A program made the translations under genes and the position numbers. Shown here in pieces: positions 24,155 through 32,285 of a stretch of 35,897 nt of DNA (position 1 is the stretch's first letter; each line of letters opens with the position of its first letter). Origin of the DNA: Bacteroidota bacterium (lineage in GTDB: Bacteria > Bacteroidota > Bacteroidia > NS11-12g > UBA955); contig JAGFIU010000038.1 of the NCBI GenBank assembly GCA_024103355.1, positions 1 through 35,897 on the forward strand. The letters are read 5' to 3'. A model generated the notes under the pieces. The model searched no databases and was not told the DNA's origin. It saw only the letters and a program-made list of their open reading frames with translations.

Positions 24155-25234
24155 CTAACTTTTTGCGGTGAGTTTAGGCTCAACAACTTTAACCCACCCA
24201 TATTTGTCAGGGCTTTTCAATGTTCTAATATTGTTGAGCTCTGTTTTCACTTTTTCTGCCACCAACTCTTGTGTCATATCCAATTTGTATATTTCATTAT
24301 CAATTCCAACCAACTGAATATTAGCAACTGAAACAGCAGTTCCGGTTACAAACATTTCATCTAAGCTGCCTTCTTTGTGCCAGTTAATTAAATCGTCTAT
24401 AGAAATTCTACCTTCAATCACTTCGTAACCCATGTCTTTAAGCAGGTGAATTACGGAGTCTCTGGTGATACCTGCTAAGATACTGTCAGAAAGGGCAGGG
24501 GTGTAGATTTTTTTACCTCTTCTAAGAAATACATTGGATGTACCTGTTTCTTCCAAGTATTTAAGCTCTACAGCATCAATCCATAGATTCTGGTCGAATC
24601 CTCTTTCTTTTGCAACTTTTGCTGGATAAAGAGAGGCGGCATAATTACCTGCACATTTTGCAGCACCCACACCACCGCGAACAGAGCGAACGTGATATCT
24701 GTCGATATAAACTTTTACTGGGTGAGAATAATATACACCTGCGGGACATCCATAAACCATAAATTTATAGGTGTCAGACACCTTTATACCCAATGTCCAA
24801 TCTGTAGCAAACATAAAAGGTCTTATATACAAAGAAGCTCCCTCCGCTGATGAAATCCAATTTCTATCTAAGTCAACCAATGTGTGAACACATTCTACAA
24901 ATAATTCTTCAGGAAAATCAGGCATTGCCATCCTATGAGCTGATTTATTAAACCTTTTGGCATTTTGTTCTGCTCTAAATACTGCTACATCATTATTATT
25001 ACTTTTAAACACTTTTAATCCTTCAAAGATTGATTGCCCATAGTGTAATGCAGAAAGTCCGGGAGGAATTTCAATATTGCCAAAAGGTATTATTTCAGGG
25101 TTGCCCCACTTGCCGTCTTTGTAATCACACACGACCATGTGGTCGGTAAATAACTTTCCAAACTCGATTTTATCAGGATTAAATTCATTTATTCTTGATT
25201 GTTTGGTTTTGTTGATGCTAATTTGAAAACTCAT
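24155..25234 (-). CDS. ilvE: Branched-chain amino-acid aminotransferase
   Basis: 359 residues of the class IV PLP aminotransferases, long BCAT type. Motifs are PGLSALHYGQSIFEGLKVF, SLYIRPFMFATDWTLGI, GGVGAAKCAGNYAAS with the PLP Lys193, WIDAVELKYLEETGTSNVF, and ILAGITRDSVIHLLKDMGYEVIE. It transfers amino groups between glutamate and the keto acids of Leu, Ile and Val. Length matches eukaryotic-like and Bacteroidota BCAT rather than the shorter E. coli IlvE (309). The -7 element TACTTTCG lies only 7 nt before the ATG, so the leader should be a few bases at most. It is divergent from the unrecognised gene at 25301. Confidence 0.95.
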   Translation of the reverse strand: MSFQISINKTKQSRINEFNPDKIEFGKLFTDHMVVCDYKDGKWGNPEIIPFGNIEIPPGLSALHYGQSIFEGLKVFKSNNNDVAVFRAEQNAKRFNKSAHRMAMPDFPEELFVECVHTLVDLDRNWISSAEGASLYIRPFMFATDWTLGIKVSDTYKFMVYGCPAGVYYSHPVKVYIDRYHVRSVRGGVGAAKCAGNYAASLYPAKVAKERGFDQNLWIDAVELKYLEETGTSNVFLRRGKKIYTPALSDSILAGITRDSVIHLLKDMGYEVIEGRISIDDLINWHKEGSLDEMFVTGTAVSVANIQLVGIDNEIYKLDMTQELVAEKVKTELNNIRTLKSPDKYGWVKVVEPKLTAKS

Positions 25235-25241
25235 TATGGCG

Positions 25242-25249
25242 CGAAAGTA
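25242..25249 (-). promoter_or_regulatory. Promoter -7 element for ilvE
   Basis: TACTTTCG followed by C on the minus strand, 7 nt before the ATG. One base off the consensus. Confidence 0.45.
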
Positions 25250-25300
25250 AGTCCATTTTAAAAACCTCGCAAATTGAACTCACAAAATATAGATAAAAAC

Positions 25301-25771
25301 ATGGTAGAATCATTTACACAATTTATGGGAGATGAATTGTTTTTGATTCAAGACATTGTAAATTACGATGTTATACCTCATGAAGGTGGCAATAAGTATA
25401 AATACCTCAACCTTTTTGATTTCCCTGAAGACAAATGCATTCAGGAACAATTCAAAAACGACTTTATTGAACTGCATAAAATCATCAGCAAAAGCGGGCA
25501 TACTATGGATTTGGAAGGTATGTGTTTGGTGAATCTGTATCAAGTTAAAGGTATTAGATTACAAAATCTCCTGAATGTTTTTTCTCCAAAGTATATTTCT
25601 TTTTGGGGCGCAGACCCTCAAAAACTTGGTTTAAAAATCTTACCTATGAAAGGAATTATTTGGAATGGAATTAAGATTCTGAGACTTGACAGTTTGGATA
25701 AAACCTTTGGAGATACTGCTGTTAAAGCACAAACGGAACAATTTTTAAAATACCTTTTTGGAATAAAATGA
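25301..25771 (+). CDS. Unrecognised conserved-looking protein, 156 residues
   Basis: The ATG at 25301 gives 156 residues; a TTG 27 nt upstream is less likely. I do not recognise the family. It is a soluble protein without signal or membrane segments. An N-terminal helical part (ESFTQFMGDELFLIQDIV) leads to an acidic mid-region. A C-terminal half has hydrophobic strand-like stretches (LLNVFSPKYISFWGADPQKLGLKIL) and a final helix AQTEQFLKYLFG. Its stop TGA overlaps the rdgB start (ATGA), so the two are translationally coupled. Coupling to a nucleotide-pool sanitising enzyme might suggest a DNA metabolism role. The shape vaguely recalls the replication clamp-loader psi subunit, but that is only a guess. 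No -7 element is evident upstream. Confidence 0.8.
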   Translation: MVESFTQFMGDELFLIQDIVNYDVIPHEGGNKYKYLNLFDFPEDKCIQEQFKNDFIELHKIISKSGHTMDLEGMCLVNLYQVKGIRLQNLLNVFSPKYISFWGADPQKLGLKILPMKGIIWNGIKILRLDSLDKTFGDTAVKAQTEQFLKYLFGIK

Positions 25772-26352
25772 GTTTGATTTTTGCAACAGGTAATATCCAC
25801 AAGATTGAAGAAGCTTCAGAAATTCTTAAAATTCAAATTTTACCGGCAACCAAAGAATGGCTGATGAATACTCCTGAAGAAACAGGAAAATCTTTTGAAG
25901 AGAATGCATTGATTAAAGCAAAATATATTTTTGATACCACCGGTTATGCTTGTTTTGCTGAAGACAGCGGTTTGTGCGTTGAGGCATTGAACGGTACTCC
26001 GGGTATCTATTCTGCCAGGTTTGCAGGAGAAAACGCAACAGATGTTGCTAACAATCTTTTATTATTGGATAAATTAAAAGGAAGAGAAGACCGCAGAGCT
26101 TATTTCTGTGCAATAATCTGTTATATTGATGCACAGGGATACAGCTTTTTTGAAGGTAGGATTTATGGTAAGATTGCTGTAGAAATTAGCGGTAAAACGG
26201 GATTTGGGTATGACCCTTTATTTATACCGGATGGTTATGATTCGACATTTGCTGAATTAGGTAAAACAATCAAAAATAGTATTAGCCACAGAAAAATGGC
26301 TTTGGAAAAGTTTAAAGAGTTTTTGAATTCAAATTCTTTAAAACAGGCTTGA
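25768..26352 (+). CDS. rdgB: XTP/dITP diphosphatase (RdgB/HAM1)
   Basis: 194 residues of the HAM1 family. The start FATGNIHKIEEASEIL is the nucleotide-binding motif, followed by TGKSFEENALIKAKYIF, CFAEDSGLCVEALNGTPGIYSARFAG with the catalytic Asp, GKTGFGYDPLFIPDGYDSTFAELG, and the closing ISHRKMALEKF. It hydrolyses dITP, ITP and XTP to monophosphates and keeps deaminated purines out of DNA and RNA. The start codon overlaps the preceding stop by ATGA. Length is typical. Confidence 0.97.
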   Translation: MSLIFATGNIHKIEEASEILKIQILPATKEWLMNTPEETGKSFEENALIKAKYIFDTTGYACFAEDSGLCVEALNGTPGIYSARFAGENATDVANNLLLLDKLKGREDRRAYFCAIICYIDAQGYSFFEGRIYGKIAVEISGKTGFGYDPLFIPDGYDSTFAELGKTIKNSISHRKMALEKFKEFLNSNSLKQA

Positions 26353-26359
26353 ATTGCCG

Positions 26360-26367
26360 TAGTTTTG
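26360..26367 (+). promoter_or_regulatory. Promoter -7 element for the second QueA-type gene
   Basis: TAGTTTTG followed by C in the 22-nt gap after rdgB, 7 nt before the first candidate TTG start. Confidence 0.45.
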
Positions 26368-26374
26368 CAACGTT

Positions 26375-27574
26375 TTGACAAAAAATTCTTTTTCATTGAA
26401 TCCTCTTTCTCTTTCTCAGTTTGAATACGACTTACCGGATAGCAGAATTGCTAAATTCCCGTTGCCGGAAAGGGATGCTTCAAAATTGCTTTTTTATAAC
26501 AAGGGAACAATTTCTCATCACCACTTTAGTGAAATACCGGAGCTTTTGCCCGCTCCATCCTCTTTGCTGTTTAATAAGTCTAAAGTTGTACCGGCTCGTC
26601 TGGAATTTTTTAAAGATAGCGGAACCCGAATTGAGGTTTTTTTGCTCGAACCTTTTGAATCTGAATACAACAAAACCTTTGGGAGTATTGATGAGGTTAA
26701 GTTTAAAACTTTGGTGGGAAATAAAAAGCGATGGAAAGAGGAACAAATACTTGTTAAAAATATCGGAGATATACGCTTGCAAGCAAGCTGGCTCAACAGA
26801 GCTGAGAATATTGTAAAACTCTCTTGGAATCAATCTTTACCTTTTTCTGGAGTATTGGAACATGTCGGGAAACTTCCTCTGCCACCGTACCTGAACAGAG
26901 ATGCCGAGCCTTCAGACTACAAAACCTATCAAACTGTATTTGCTGAAGAAGAGGGTGCAGTGGCAGCACCAACTGCCGGGCTGCATTTTACCGATAGGGT
27001 ACTTGCACAACTCAAGCAAAAAAGAATTTTTACACGTAAAATGACTTTGCATGTTTCTGCCGGAACATTTCTACCGGTTACTGTGGATAATGTTTTAGAC
27101 CATCCGATGCACAATGAGGTTTTCTATTTTGATAAAGAGGATGTGCATTATTTATTTGAATCAGATTTCTTGATTCCGGTTGGCACTACTTCACTTAGAA
27201 TGGCAGAAAGCTTGTATTGGATGGGAGTAGCATTATTGAAAAATAACGATGATTCTTTTAGTCTTGATAAACTTTTTCCGTATTCCGTAAATACAGAAAA
27301 TTTGAATAAAAATGAGGTAAAAGAGTGCTTGCTTTCATATTTGAAATCTCATCCTCAAAAAAGGGTGAGAGCCGCAACCCGTTTAATGATAGTCCCCGCT
27401 TATCAACCGCAACTTTGCAAGGGATTAATAACCAATTTTCACCAACCATCATCTACACTGATTATGCTGGTTGCATCTTTGATTGGTGAGAACTGGCGCA
27501 AAGTTTACCAAACAGCTATGGATAAAAACTACAGGTTTCTTAGCTATGGTGACAGTAGTTTATTAGTTTGGTAA
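26375..27574 (+). CDS. Second QueA-type protein (long paralogue, no ATG start)
   Basis: Up to 399 residues clearly related to QueA: FEYDLPDSRIAKFPLPERDASKLLFYN, LLFNKSKVVPARLEFF, YQTVFAEEEGAVAAPTAGLHFTD, KMTLHVSAGTFLPVTVDNVLDHPMHNE, VGTTSLRMAESLYW, LITNFHQPSSTLIMLVASLIGENW and YRFLSYGDSSLLVW. An insertion of about 40 residues (FSLDKLFPYSVNTENLN...SYLKSHPQKRVRAATRL) lies before the last block. It keeps HxxAGTFxPV better than the first paralogue. No ATG precedes the first conserved motif: TTG at 26375 or TTG at 26396 must be used. This long family is recurrent in Bacteroidota beside a standard QueA; its substrate is not established. It lies 22 nt after rdgB. Confidence 0.9.
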   Translation: MTKNSFSLNPLSLSQFEYDLPDSRIAKFPLPERDASKLLFYNKGTISHHHFSEIPELLPAPSSLLFNKSKVVPARLEFFKDSGTRIEVFLLEPFESEYNKTFGSIDEVKFKTLVGNKKRWKEEQILVKNIGDIRLQASWLNRAENIVKLSWNQSLPFSGVLEHVGKLPLPPYLNRDAEPSDYKTYQTVFAEEEGAVAAPTAGLHFTDRVLAQLKQKRIFTRKMTLHVSAGTFLPVTVDNVLDHPMHNEVFYFDKEDVHYLFESDFLIPVGTTSLRMAESLYWMGVALLKNNDDSFSLDKLFPYSVNTENLNKNEVKECLLSYLKSHPQKRVRAATRLMIVPAYQPQLCKGLITNFHQPSSTLIMLVASLIGENWRKVYQTAMDKNYRFLSYGDSSLLVW

Positions 27575-27594
27575 AGCAGAGAAAAGTAAAAAAT

Positions 27595-27602
27595 TATATT
27601 TG
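27595..27602 (+). promoter_or_regulatory. Promoter -7 element for the beta-CASP protein
   Basis: TATATTTG followed by C, ending 5 nt before the ATG. A TTTG overlapping the previous stop codon (27567-27570) is 24 nt upstream, slightly far for a -33 box. Confidence 0.55.
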
Positions 27603-27607
27603 CACGC

Positions 27608-29020
27608 ATGAAATTAACGTGTTGGGGGGCTGCTGGTACGGTTACAGGGAGCATGCATTTGCTGGAAACAGAGTCGGGTAGAAGAATCTTGGTTGATTGC
27701 GGACTTTATTACGAAAAAAAGAATAAGGACATCACAGAAAATAACAGACATTTTCCCTTTAATCCAAGAGGAATTGATGCTGTTATACTGACCCATGCTC
27801 ATATTGACCATAGTGGCAATTTGCCCAATCTCGTTAATCAGGGTTTTGACGGCAAAATTTATTGCACTCCGCCAACCAAAGATTTAACAGGATACTTGCT
27901 TGAGGACTCCGTAAATATTCAAATGGCTGCAATGGATAAGACAACGGTCAGGAAAAAATCTCACAAAAAAATCAAGAAAAACATTAGTGAAAGTTTGTTG
28001 TATAGCTACAAACATATCAAACAGACTGTTGAACAGATGGAAATGCTTGACTATAACCAAACTCTTTCCATTTTTGATGATATTGAAATTTTATTTGTAA
28101 ATGCAGGACATATTTTGGGAGCTGCTTCTGTATTGATAAAGGTTAGAGAGGAAAATGAGACCAAAACCATTGGTTTTACCGGTGATTTGGGGAATAATCA
28201 TTCAAAATTGATGATTGACCCAATTCCATTGCCACAACCTGATTATTTGGTTACAGAAGCTACTTATGGCGGACGATTTCATATGACCGGCAAAGATGTT
28301 CGAGATGTTTTATTGGAAGAAATACAGAATACCTGTGTGAACCAAAGCGGTAAGTTGATTATCCCTGCATTTAGTGTTGGCAGAACTCAGGCAATTATCT
28401 TTACATTACATCAGTTGTTTGTGGAGGGCAGACTGCCCAATATCAAGATATATACCGACAGCCCGTTGGCAATTAAAACTACAAGGATGTATGAAACCTA
28501 TGTGGATTTATTAAATGAAGAAGCTAAGGCTTTTCATAAAAAATATGGGGAACTCTTTGAGTTCGACCGGCTTTATACCTTGTTAAACCCTGAACACAGC
28601 GAGAGTATAAGCCTTGACCCTGAACCGTGTGTTATTATTTCCGCAGCAGGCATGGTTGAAGGAGGCAGAATTCAACAACATGTAAGAACCAATATTTCCA
28701 ATGCAAACTCCACTATTTTGATAGCCGGTTATTGTGCAGAAGGAACATTTGGACATCTTTTGCTTCAAGGGTTAAGCCATGTTGTTATTAATAAGAAAGA
28801 AAGACCTGTGCTTGCTAAGGTTAGACAAACTGATGGGTTTTCTGCTCACCCTGACCATAAAGGATTGCTTGATTATATCCAAAAATCTTCCGGAGAAAAT
28901 ACCGAAAAAGTGATTATAGTTCATTCGGACCCGGAATCAGCAGCAGCTTTGAAGGATGCGTTAAATCCCCAACTTCATGCAGAAGTAGCTGAAAGAGGGA
29001 AGGTTTATGAATTGAATTAA
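27608..29020 (+). CDS. MBL-fold beta-CASP RNase-like protein
   Basis: 470 residues. The metallo-beta-lactamase core holds HAHIDH (63-68) as the metal motif; further ligands are VNAGHILGAAS and FTGDLG. The beta-CASP insertion includes IPAFSVGRTQAIIFTLHQLF, and the C-terminal RMMBL part has TDGFSAHPDHKGLLDYI. This combination belongs to the CPSF73/YSH1 and archaeal-type RNA-processing nucleases, called "RNA specificity exonuclease" in bacterial annotations. An endo- or exoribonuclease activity is likely from the family; a target is not known. It is not RNase J, which is longer. Transcript is probably leaderless. It converges on map with 13 nt between stops and no clear terminator. Confidence 0.93.
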   Translation: MKLTCWGAAGTVTGSMHLLETESGRRILVDCGLYYEKKNKDITENNRHFPFNPRGIDAVILTHAHIDHSGNLPNLVNQGFDGKIYCTPPTKDLTGYLLEDSVNIQMAAMDKTTVRKKSHKKIKKNISESLLYSYKHIKQTVEQMEMLDYNQTLSIFDDIEILFVNAGHILGAASVLIKVREENETKTIGFTGDLGNNHSKLMIDPIPLPQPDYLVTEATYGGRFHMTGKDVRDVLLEEIQNTCVNQSGKLIIPAFSVGRTQAIIFTLHQLFVEGRLPNIKIYTDSPLAIKTTRMYETYVDLLNEEAKAFHKKYGELFEFDRLYTLLNPEHSESISLDPEPCVIISAAGMVEGGRIQQHVRTNISNANSTILIAGYCAEGTFGHLLLQGLSHVVINKKERPVLAKVRQTDGFSAHPDHKGLLDYIQKSSGENTEKVIIVHSDPESAAALKDALNPQLHAEVAERGKVYELN

Positions 29021-29033
29021 TTATCTAATATTT

Positions 29034-29816
29034 TTAAAACTCTCCAATATCAGTAAGCACTTCTACGCCTGTAGAGGTTACCAATACAGTGTGTTCGAAT
29101 TGCGCAGACAGTTTCCCGTCAATGGTTCTGGCTGTCCAGCCATCATTGCGGTCAATTTTACATCTTGCTTTCCCTTGATTTATCATAGGTTCTATGGTAA
29201 AAATCATTCCCGGTTGCATAATTGCTCCTGAGTCTTTGGGAGCATTGTGATCTACCTGAGGTTCTTCATGAAATTCCACCCCAACACCATGCCCTGCAAA
29301 CTCAAATACAACAGAAAACCCTTTGGGTTGTATAAACTTTGTAATGGCATAACCTATATTGCCGAAGCGGTTTCCCGGTCTTACTTGCTCTATACCTTTC
29401 CACAAACTTTGACGAGTCGTTTCAATGAGATTCGTTGCTTCAGTTGATATTTCACCAATGGGATACATTCTGCATGTGTCTCCATAATATCCGTTGAGAA
29501 TAGGGGTTACATCAATATTTAAAATGTCGCCTTCCTTTAGTTCATAATTGCCGGGAATTCCATGACATACAACATCATTTACGGATGTACAACAATGGCC
29601 GGGAAAAGGGGGGTGCCCATATCCCTTGGTTGCAGCAATTGCGCCATGGTCATGGGTAAATTCTGCACATTTTTGGTCAATGAATTTTGTAGTATTACCG
29701 GGTACTGCGTATTGAGCCAGATATTTTAAAGTTTCTGCTGCCAATTTACTAGCTGCCTTGATTCCCTCAATCTGTTCTTGGTTTTTAATGAGTATTCTAG
29801 ACTTCTTCCCAAACAT
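29034..29816 (-). CDS. map: Methionine aminopeptidase, type I
   Basis: 260 residues. The dinuclear metal ligands are all visible: Asp102 (NIDVTPILNGYYGDT), Asp113, His176 (FAGHGVGVEFHEEP), Glu209 (MIFTIEPMIN) and Glu241 (SAQFEHTVLV). His85 in HGIPGN is the substrate-contacting residue. The enzyme removes initiator Met from nascent proteins with a small second residue. No N-terminal zinc-finger or SH3-like extension is present. A -7 element lies 19 nt before the ATG, so map is separate from the upstream NlpE gene, 44 nt away. It is not in the ribosomal-protein operon common in other bacteria. Confidence 0.97.
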   Translation of the reverse strand: MFGKKSRILIKNQEQIEGIKAASKLAAETLKYLAQYAVPGNTTKFIDQKCAEFTHDHGAIAATKGYGHPPFPGHCCTSVNDVVCHGIPGNYELKEGDILNIDVTPILNGYYGDTCRMYPIGEISTEATNLIETTRQSLWKGIEQVRPGNRFGNIGYAITKFIQPKGFSVVFEFAGHGVGVEFHEEPQVDHNAPKDSGAIMQPGMIFTIEPMINQGKARCKIDRNDGWTARTIDGKLSAQFEHTVLVTSTGVEVLTDIGEF

Positions 29817-29835
29817 CTCTTTTCTTTTTGCGGTG

Positions 29836-29843
29836 CAAATTTA
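29836..29843 (-). promoter_or_regulatory. Promoter -7 element for map
   Basis: TAAATTTG followed by C on the minus strand, 19 nt before the map ATG. Confidence 0.6.
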
Positions 29844-29860
29844 GATTATAAACTCTCTGA

Positions 29861-30640
29861 TTATTCGACTAATTCAAATACCGCCAATGGAGCCATTCTT
29901 GCTTTGTTCAGAGTTAGTTTTTTGTCTCCGACAGATAGATTGTCAACCATATTTAAAACATTGATGTATTCGTCTTCAATACTGTCAGGACAAGACATCA
30001 TCGTGCTGATTCCTTTTGTCAGCTCTAATCTATTACTATAGGTTATGCGATATTGGTAATTAATAATATTGCATCCCGCTTTTGTGGAGGCTCTTCTGTC
30101 TTTTGAATTGAAAATCAGGTAATGAGTTTTGTCTGTCCCTGTTACTTTTTTCCCGTTAAGTTCAACCAAATGCCACTTCTTGTCCTCAACATCAAGATTG
30201 CCTGTCTTTGGTAAAATATAATGTTGTGCTAACTCTCCTTCAACTTCATTTCCATCTTTGTCTAAGTATCTCAGTTGATTTTCTTCAACTTTGAAAAGTG
30301 GTGAACGCTCATTCTTATCAATCCCTTCCAAATGAATGATAGAACCGTTTTGCCAAGAAAAAGTGCCTTTTATAGTATCGGCAACAGAAGTCTCCTTACC
30401 CAAATAGCTATTGATTAAAGTATAATTTTTATTGCTGTCTATGGTTAATTCAGTTGCAATCCCCTCGCAGTCAGCACAAGGCAGTATCCCAAAATAAGAA
30501 CCTGCCCAGTCCAAAGAAGTTTCGGAAGTATGCATATCAGAATTTTCGACTTTAACCGACTTATTACTGCTATTACATGCTGAAAGAAGTATTAAACCGA
30601 TAAGGATACTTGAGTTAAATGTTAAATTGAATTTATTCAT
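29861..30640 (-). CDS. NlpE-META fusion lipoprotein
   Basis: 259 residues. The signal peptide ends in a good lipobox LLSA|C (Cys22). Residues ~45-140 form an NlpE-like domain with YFGILPCADCEGIATELTI; CxxC is at 55 and 58. A META (HslJ-like) domain follows from about 150: KKWHLVELNGKKV, AGCNIINYQYRI and LELTKGISTMMSCPDSIEDEYINVL. In E. coli NlpE senses surface contact and envelope redox or copper stress through Cpx, and HslJ is a heat-inducible outer-membrane protein. Bacteroidota commonly fuse the two domains, and Cpx itself is not expected there, so its output is unknown. It begins 11 nt after mgtE and is probably cotranscribed with it. Confidence 0.93.
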   Translation of the reverse strand: MNKFNLTFNSSILIGLILLSACNSSNKSVKVENSDMHTSETSLDWAGSYFGILPCADCEGIATELTIDSNKNYTLINSYLGKETSVADTIKGTFSWQNGSIIHLEGIDKNERSPLFKVEENQLRYLDKDGNEVEGELAQHYILPKTGNLDVEDKKWHLVELNGKKVTGTDKTHYLIFNSKDRRASTKAGCNIINYQYRITYSNRLELTKGISTMMSCPDSIEDEYINVLNMVDNLSVGDKKLTLNKARMAPLAVFELVE

Positions 30641-30651
30641 AAAAATATTGT

Positions 30652-32049
30652 TTACAAAAGCGTTCCGTTAAGTACAATGGCAGCAATAGTGAAATAAATA
30701 ATTAGCCCTGTTACATCTACCAGAGTAGCCACAAATGGGGCAGAAGAAGTTGCCGGGTCTATCTTGAGCTTTTTTAGAATAATGGGAATCATAGAACCGG
30801 CTAATGTCCCCCATAGCACAATACCAATAAGAGAGAAAAAGATAGTAAGTGCCACCAAGAACCAATGTTCGCCATAGTCATACCATTTGAACAATTGCCA
30901 AATGGTTATTCTGATTAGTCCGATGCCACCTAAGATAACGCCTAGGAAGAAACCGGAAAATATTTCTCTTCTCATCACAAACCACCAATCTCTTAATGTT
31001 AATTCTTTAAGTGCCAAAGCCCTGATGATAAGGGTTGCAGCTTGAGAACCACTATTTCCTCCGCTCGAAATAATCAAGGGTACAAAAAGTGCTAAAATAA
31101 CTGCCTGAGAGATTTCATCTTCAAAATATCCCATTGCAGTTGCGGTCAGCATTTCTCCAAGAAATAGAATTACCAGCCAAGTGGCTCTTTTTTGGGTAAG
31201 TTTGAATAAACTTGTTTTAACATAAGGAAAATCAAGTTTTTCAACCCCCCCGAATTTCTGTATTTTCTCAGTTTCTTTTTGTTCTGCTACATCCAGAATG
31301 TCGTCAACGGTGACAACCCCCAGCAATATGTTGTCATCATTAACAACCGGTATTACAACCCTGTCATAGTCTTTGAACTTTTGAATGGCATTTTCCTGAG
31401 TATCACTGATATGAAGCGAAACAAAATTTCCATCCATAAGTTCGGTAATTTTCATTTCAGGCGGATTTAAAACCAATCTTCTTACTTGAATGTCATCCAA
31501 TAGTTTACCCTCTTTGTCAATAACATAAATCACATTTGCTGCTTCCGAATCTTTAAAGTTTTTTCTCAAAAAAATACTGGCTTCTGAAATAGTCATATCT
31601 TGAGTAATTGCTGCATAATCAGTATCAATTAATCGTGCTACACTATTTTCTGAGTAACCAAGAAAGTTTAATGTTTCTTTTTTGTTATCATCATCTAGAT
31701 AGTTGATGTAAACAGTTCTTTCAAGTGCTGATAAATCGCTAAAGAAACTTGTTCTATTATCACTACTTAGGTTGTTTAATAAGTATGAGGCTTGTTTGAG
31801 AGAAAGTAATCGAATAAGTTTGTGTTGTAACTGTTCGTGAACATATGGAAATGTCCAAATCTGAATTTCTGAATCTAAATTTGAGAAAGTTTTGCAAGCA
31901 TGTTCTACGGGAATGGAATCAAGGACTTCAGCAATTTCAGCAGGGTGTACTTTGTCCTGCTCTTTATCAAAGAGAGAGAAAATATTGAACTCGGTTTCCC
32001 AATCAATATTTCTAATTCTATCTTGAAGAACCTCTTCTATTTGCTCCAT
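30652..32049 (-). CDS. mgtE: Magnesium transporter MgtE
   Basis: 465 residues. The N-domain (about 1-130, LHPAEIAEVLDSIP-like: VHPAEIAEVLDSIPVEHA) is followed by a CBS pair at about 135-255 and five C-terminal membrane helices. The pore region LIISSGGNSGSQAATLIIRALA is the MgtE signature. The homodimer admits Mg2+ and gates on cytosolic Mg2+ through the CBS and N domains. A poor -7 match (TTAATTTG followed by C) lies at 32118-32125 on the minus strand. The 69-nt leader is too short for the known Mg2+ riboswitches, and I see none. The following NlpE-META gene is close enough to be cotranscribed. Confidence 0.96.
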   Translation of the reverse strand: MEQIEEVLQDRIRNIDWETEFNIFSLFDKEQDKVHPAEIAEVLDSIPVEHACKTFSNLDSEIQIWTFPYVHEQLQHKLIRLLSLKQASYLLNNLSSDNRTSFFSDLSALERTVYINYLDDDNKKETLNFLGYSENSVARLIDTDYAAITQDMTISEASIFLRKNFKDSEAANVIYVIDKEGKLLDDIQVRRLVLNPPEMKITELMDGNFVSLHISDTQENAIQKFKDYDRVVIPVVNDDNILLGVVTVDDILDVAEQKETEKIQKFGGVEKLDFPYVKTSLFKLTQKRATWLVILFLGEMLTATAMGYFEDEISQAVILALFVPLIISSGGNSGSQAATLIIRALALKELTLRDWWFVMRREIFSGFFLGVILGGIGLIRITIWQLFKWYDYGEHWFLVALTIFFSLIGIVLWGTLAGSMIPIILKKLKIDPATSSAPFVATLVDVTGLIIYFTIAAIVLNGTLL

Positions 32050-32133
32050 TCTCTTATTTTAAATTAGCAATATTTCGTAAGTATGTACAAAATCGACTCC
32101 ACTTAAATTTGGAGGTGCAAATTAAGTTCTTAC

Positions 32134-32166
32134 AAATCAAAAATCAGACTCTAAAATCAAAAATCA
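32134..32166. repeat. 13-bp direct repeat in the mgtE-secG gap
   Basis: AAATCAAAAATCA occurs at 32134-32146 and again at 32154-32166, exactly 20 bp apart. The 236-bp gap between secG and mgtE holds no other feature I can support. In such AT-rich sequence the repeat may be chance. Confidence 0.4.
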
Positions 32167-32285
32167 ACAGATTTTTTGAAAAATAAAGCAAACGAGTCTT
32201 TGATTGTAGCGGAATGATGGAGCGTAAGATATGACTATCGAAATCAAATAATTTATTGAAATCTATTTGATAGGATAAGTCAAAA

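Noticed and set aside
32050-32117. Mg2+ riboswitch in the mgtE leader
   Set aside because: The leader is only about 69 nt and I see no extended stem arrangement like the M-box.
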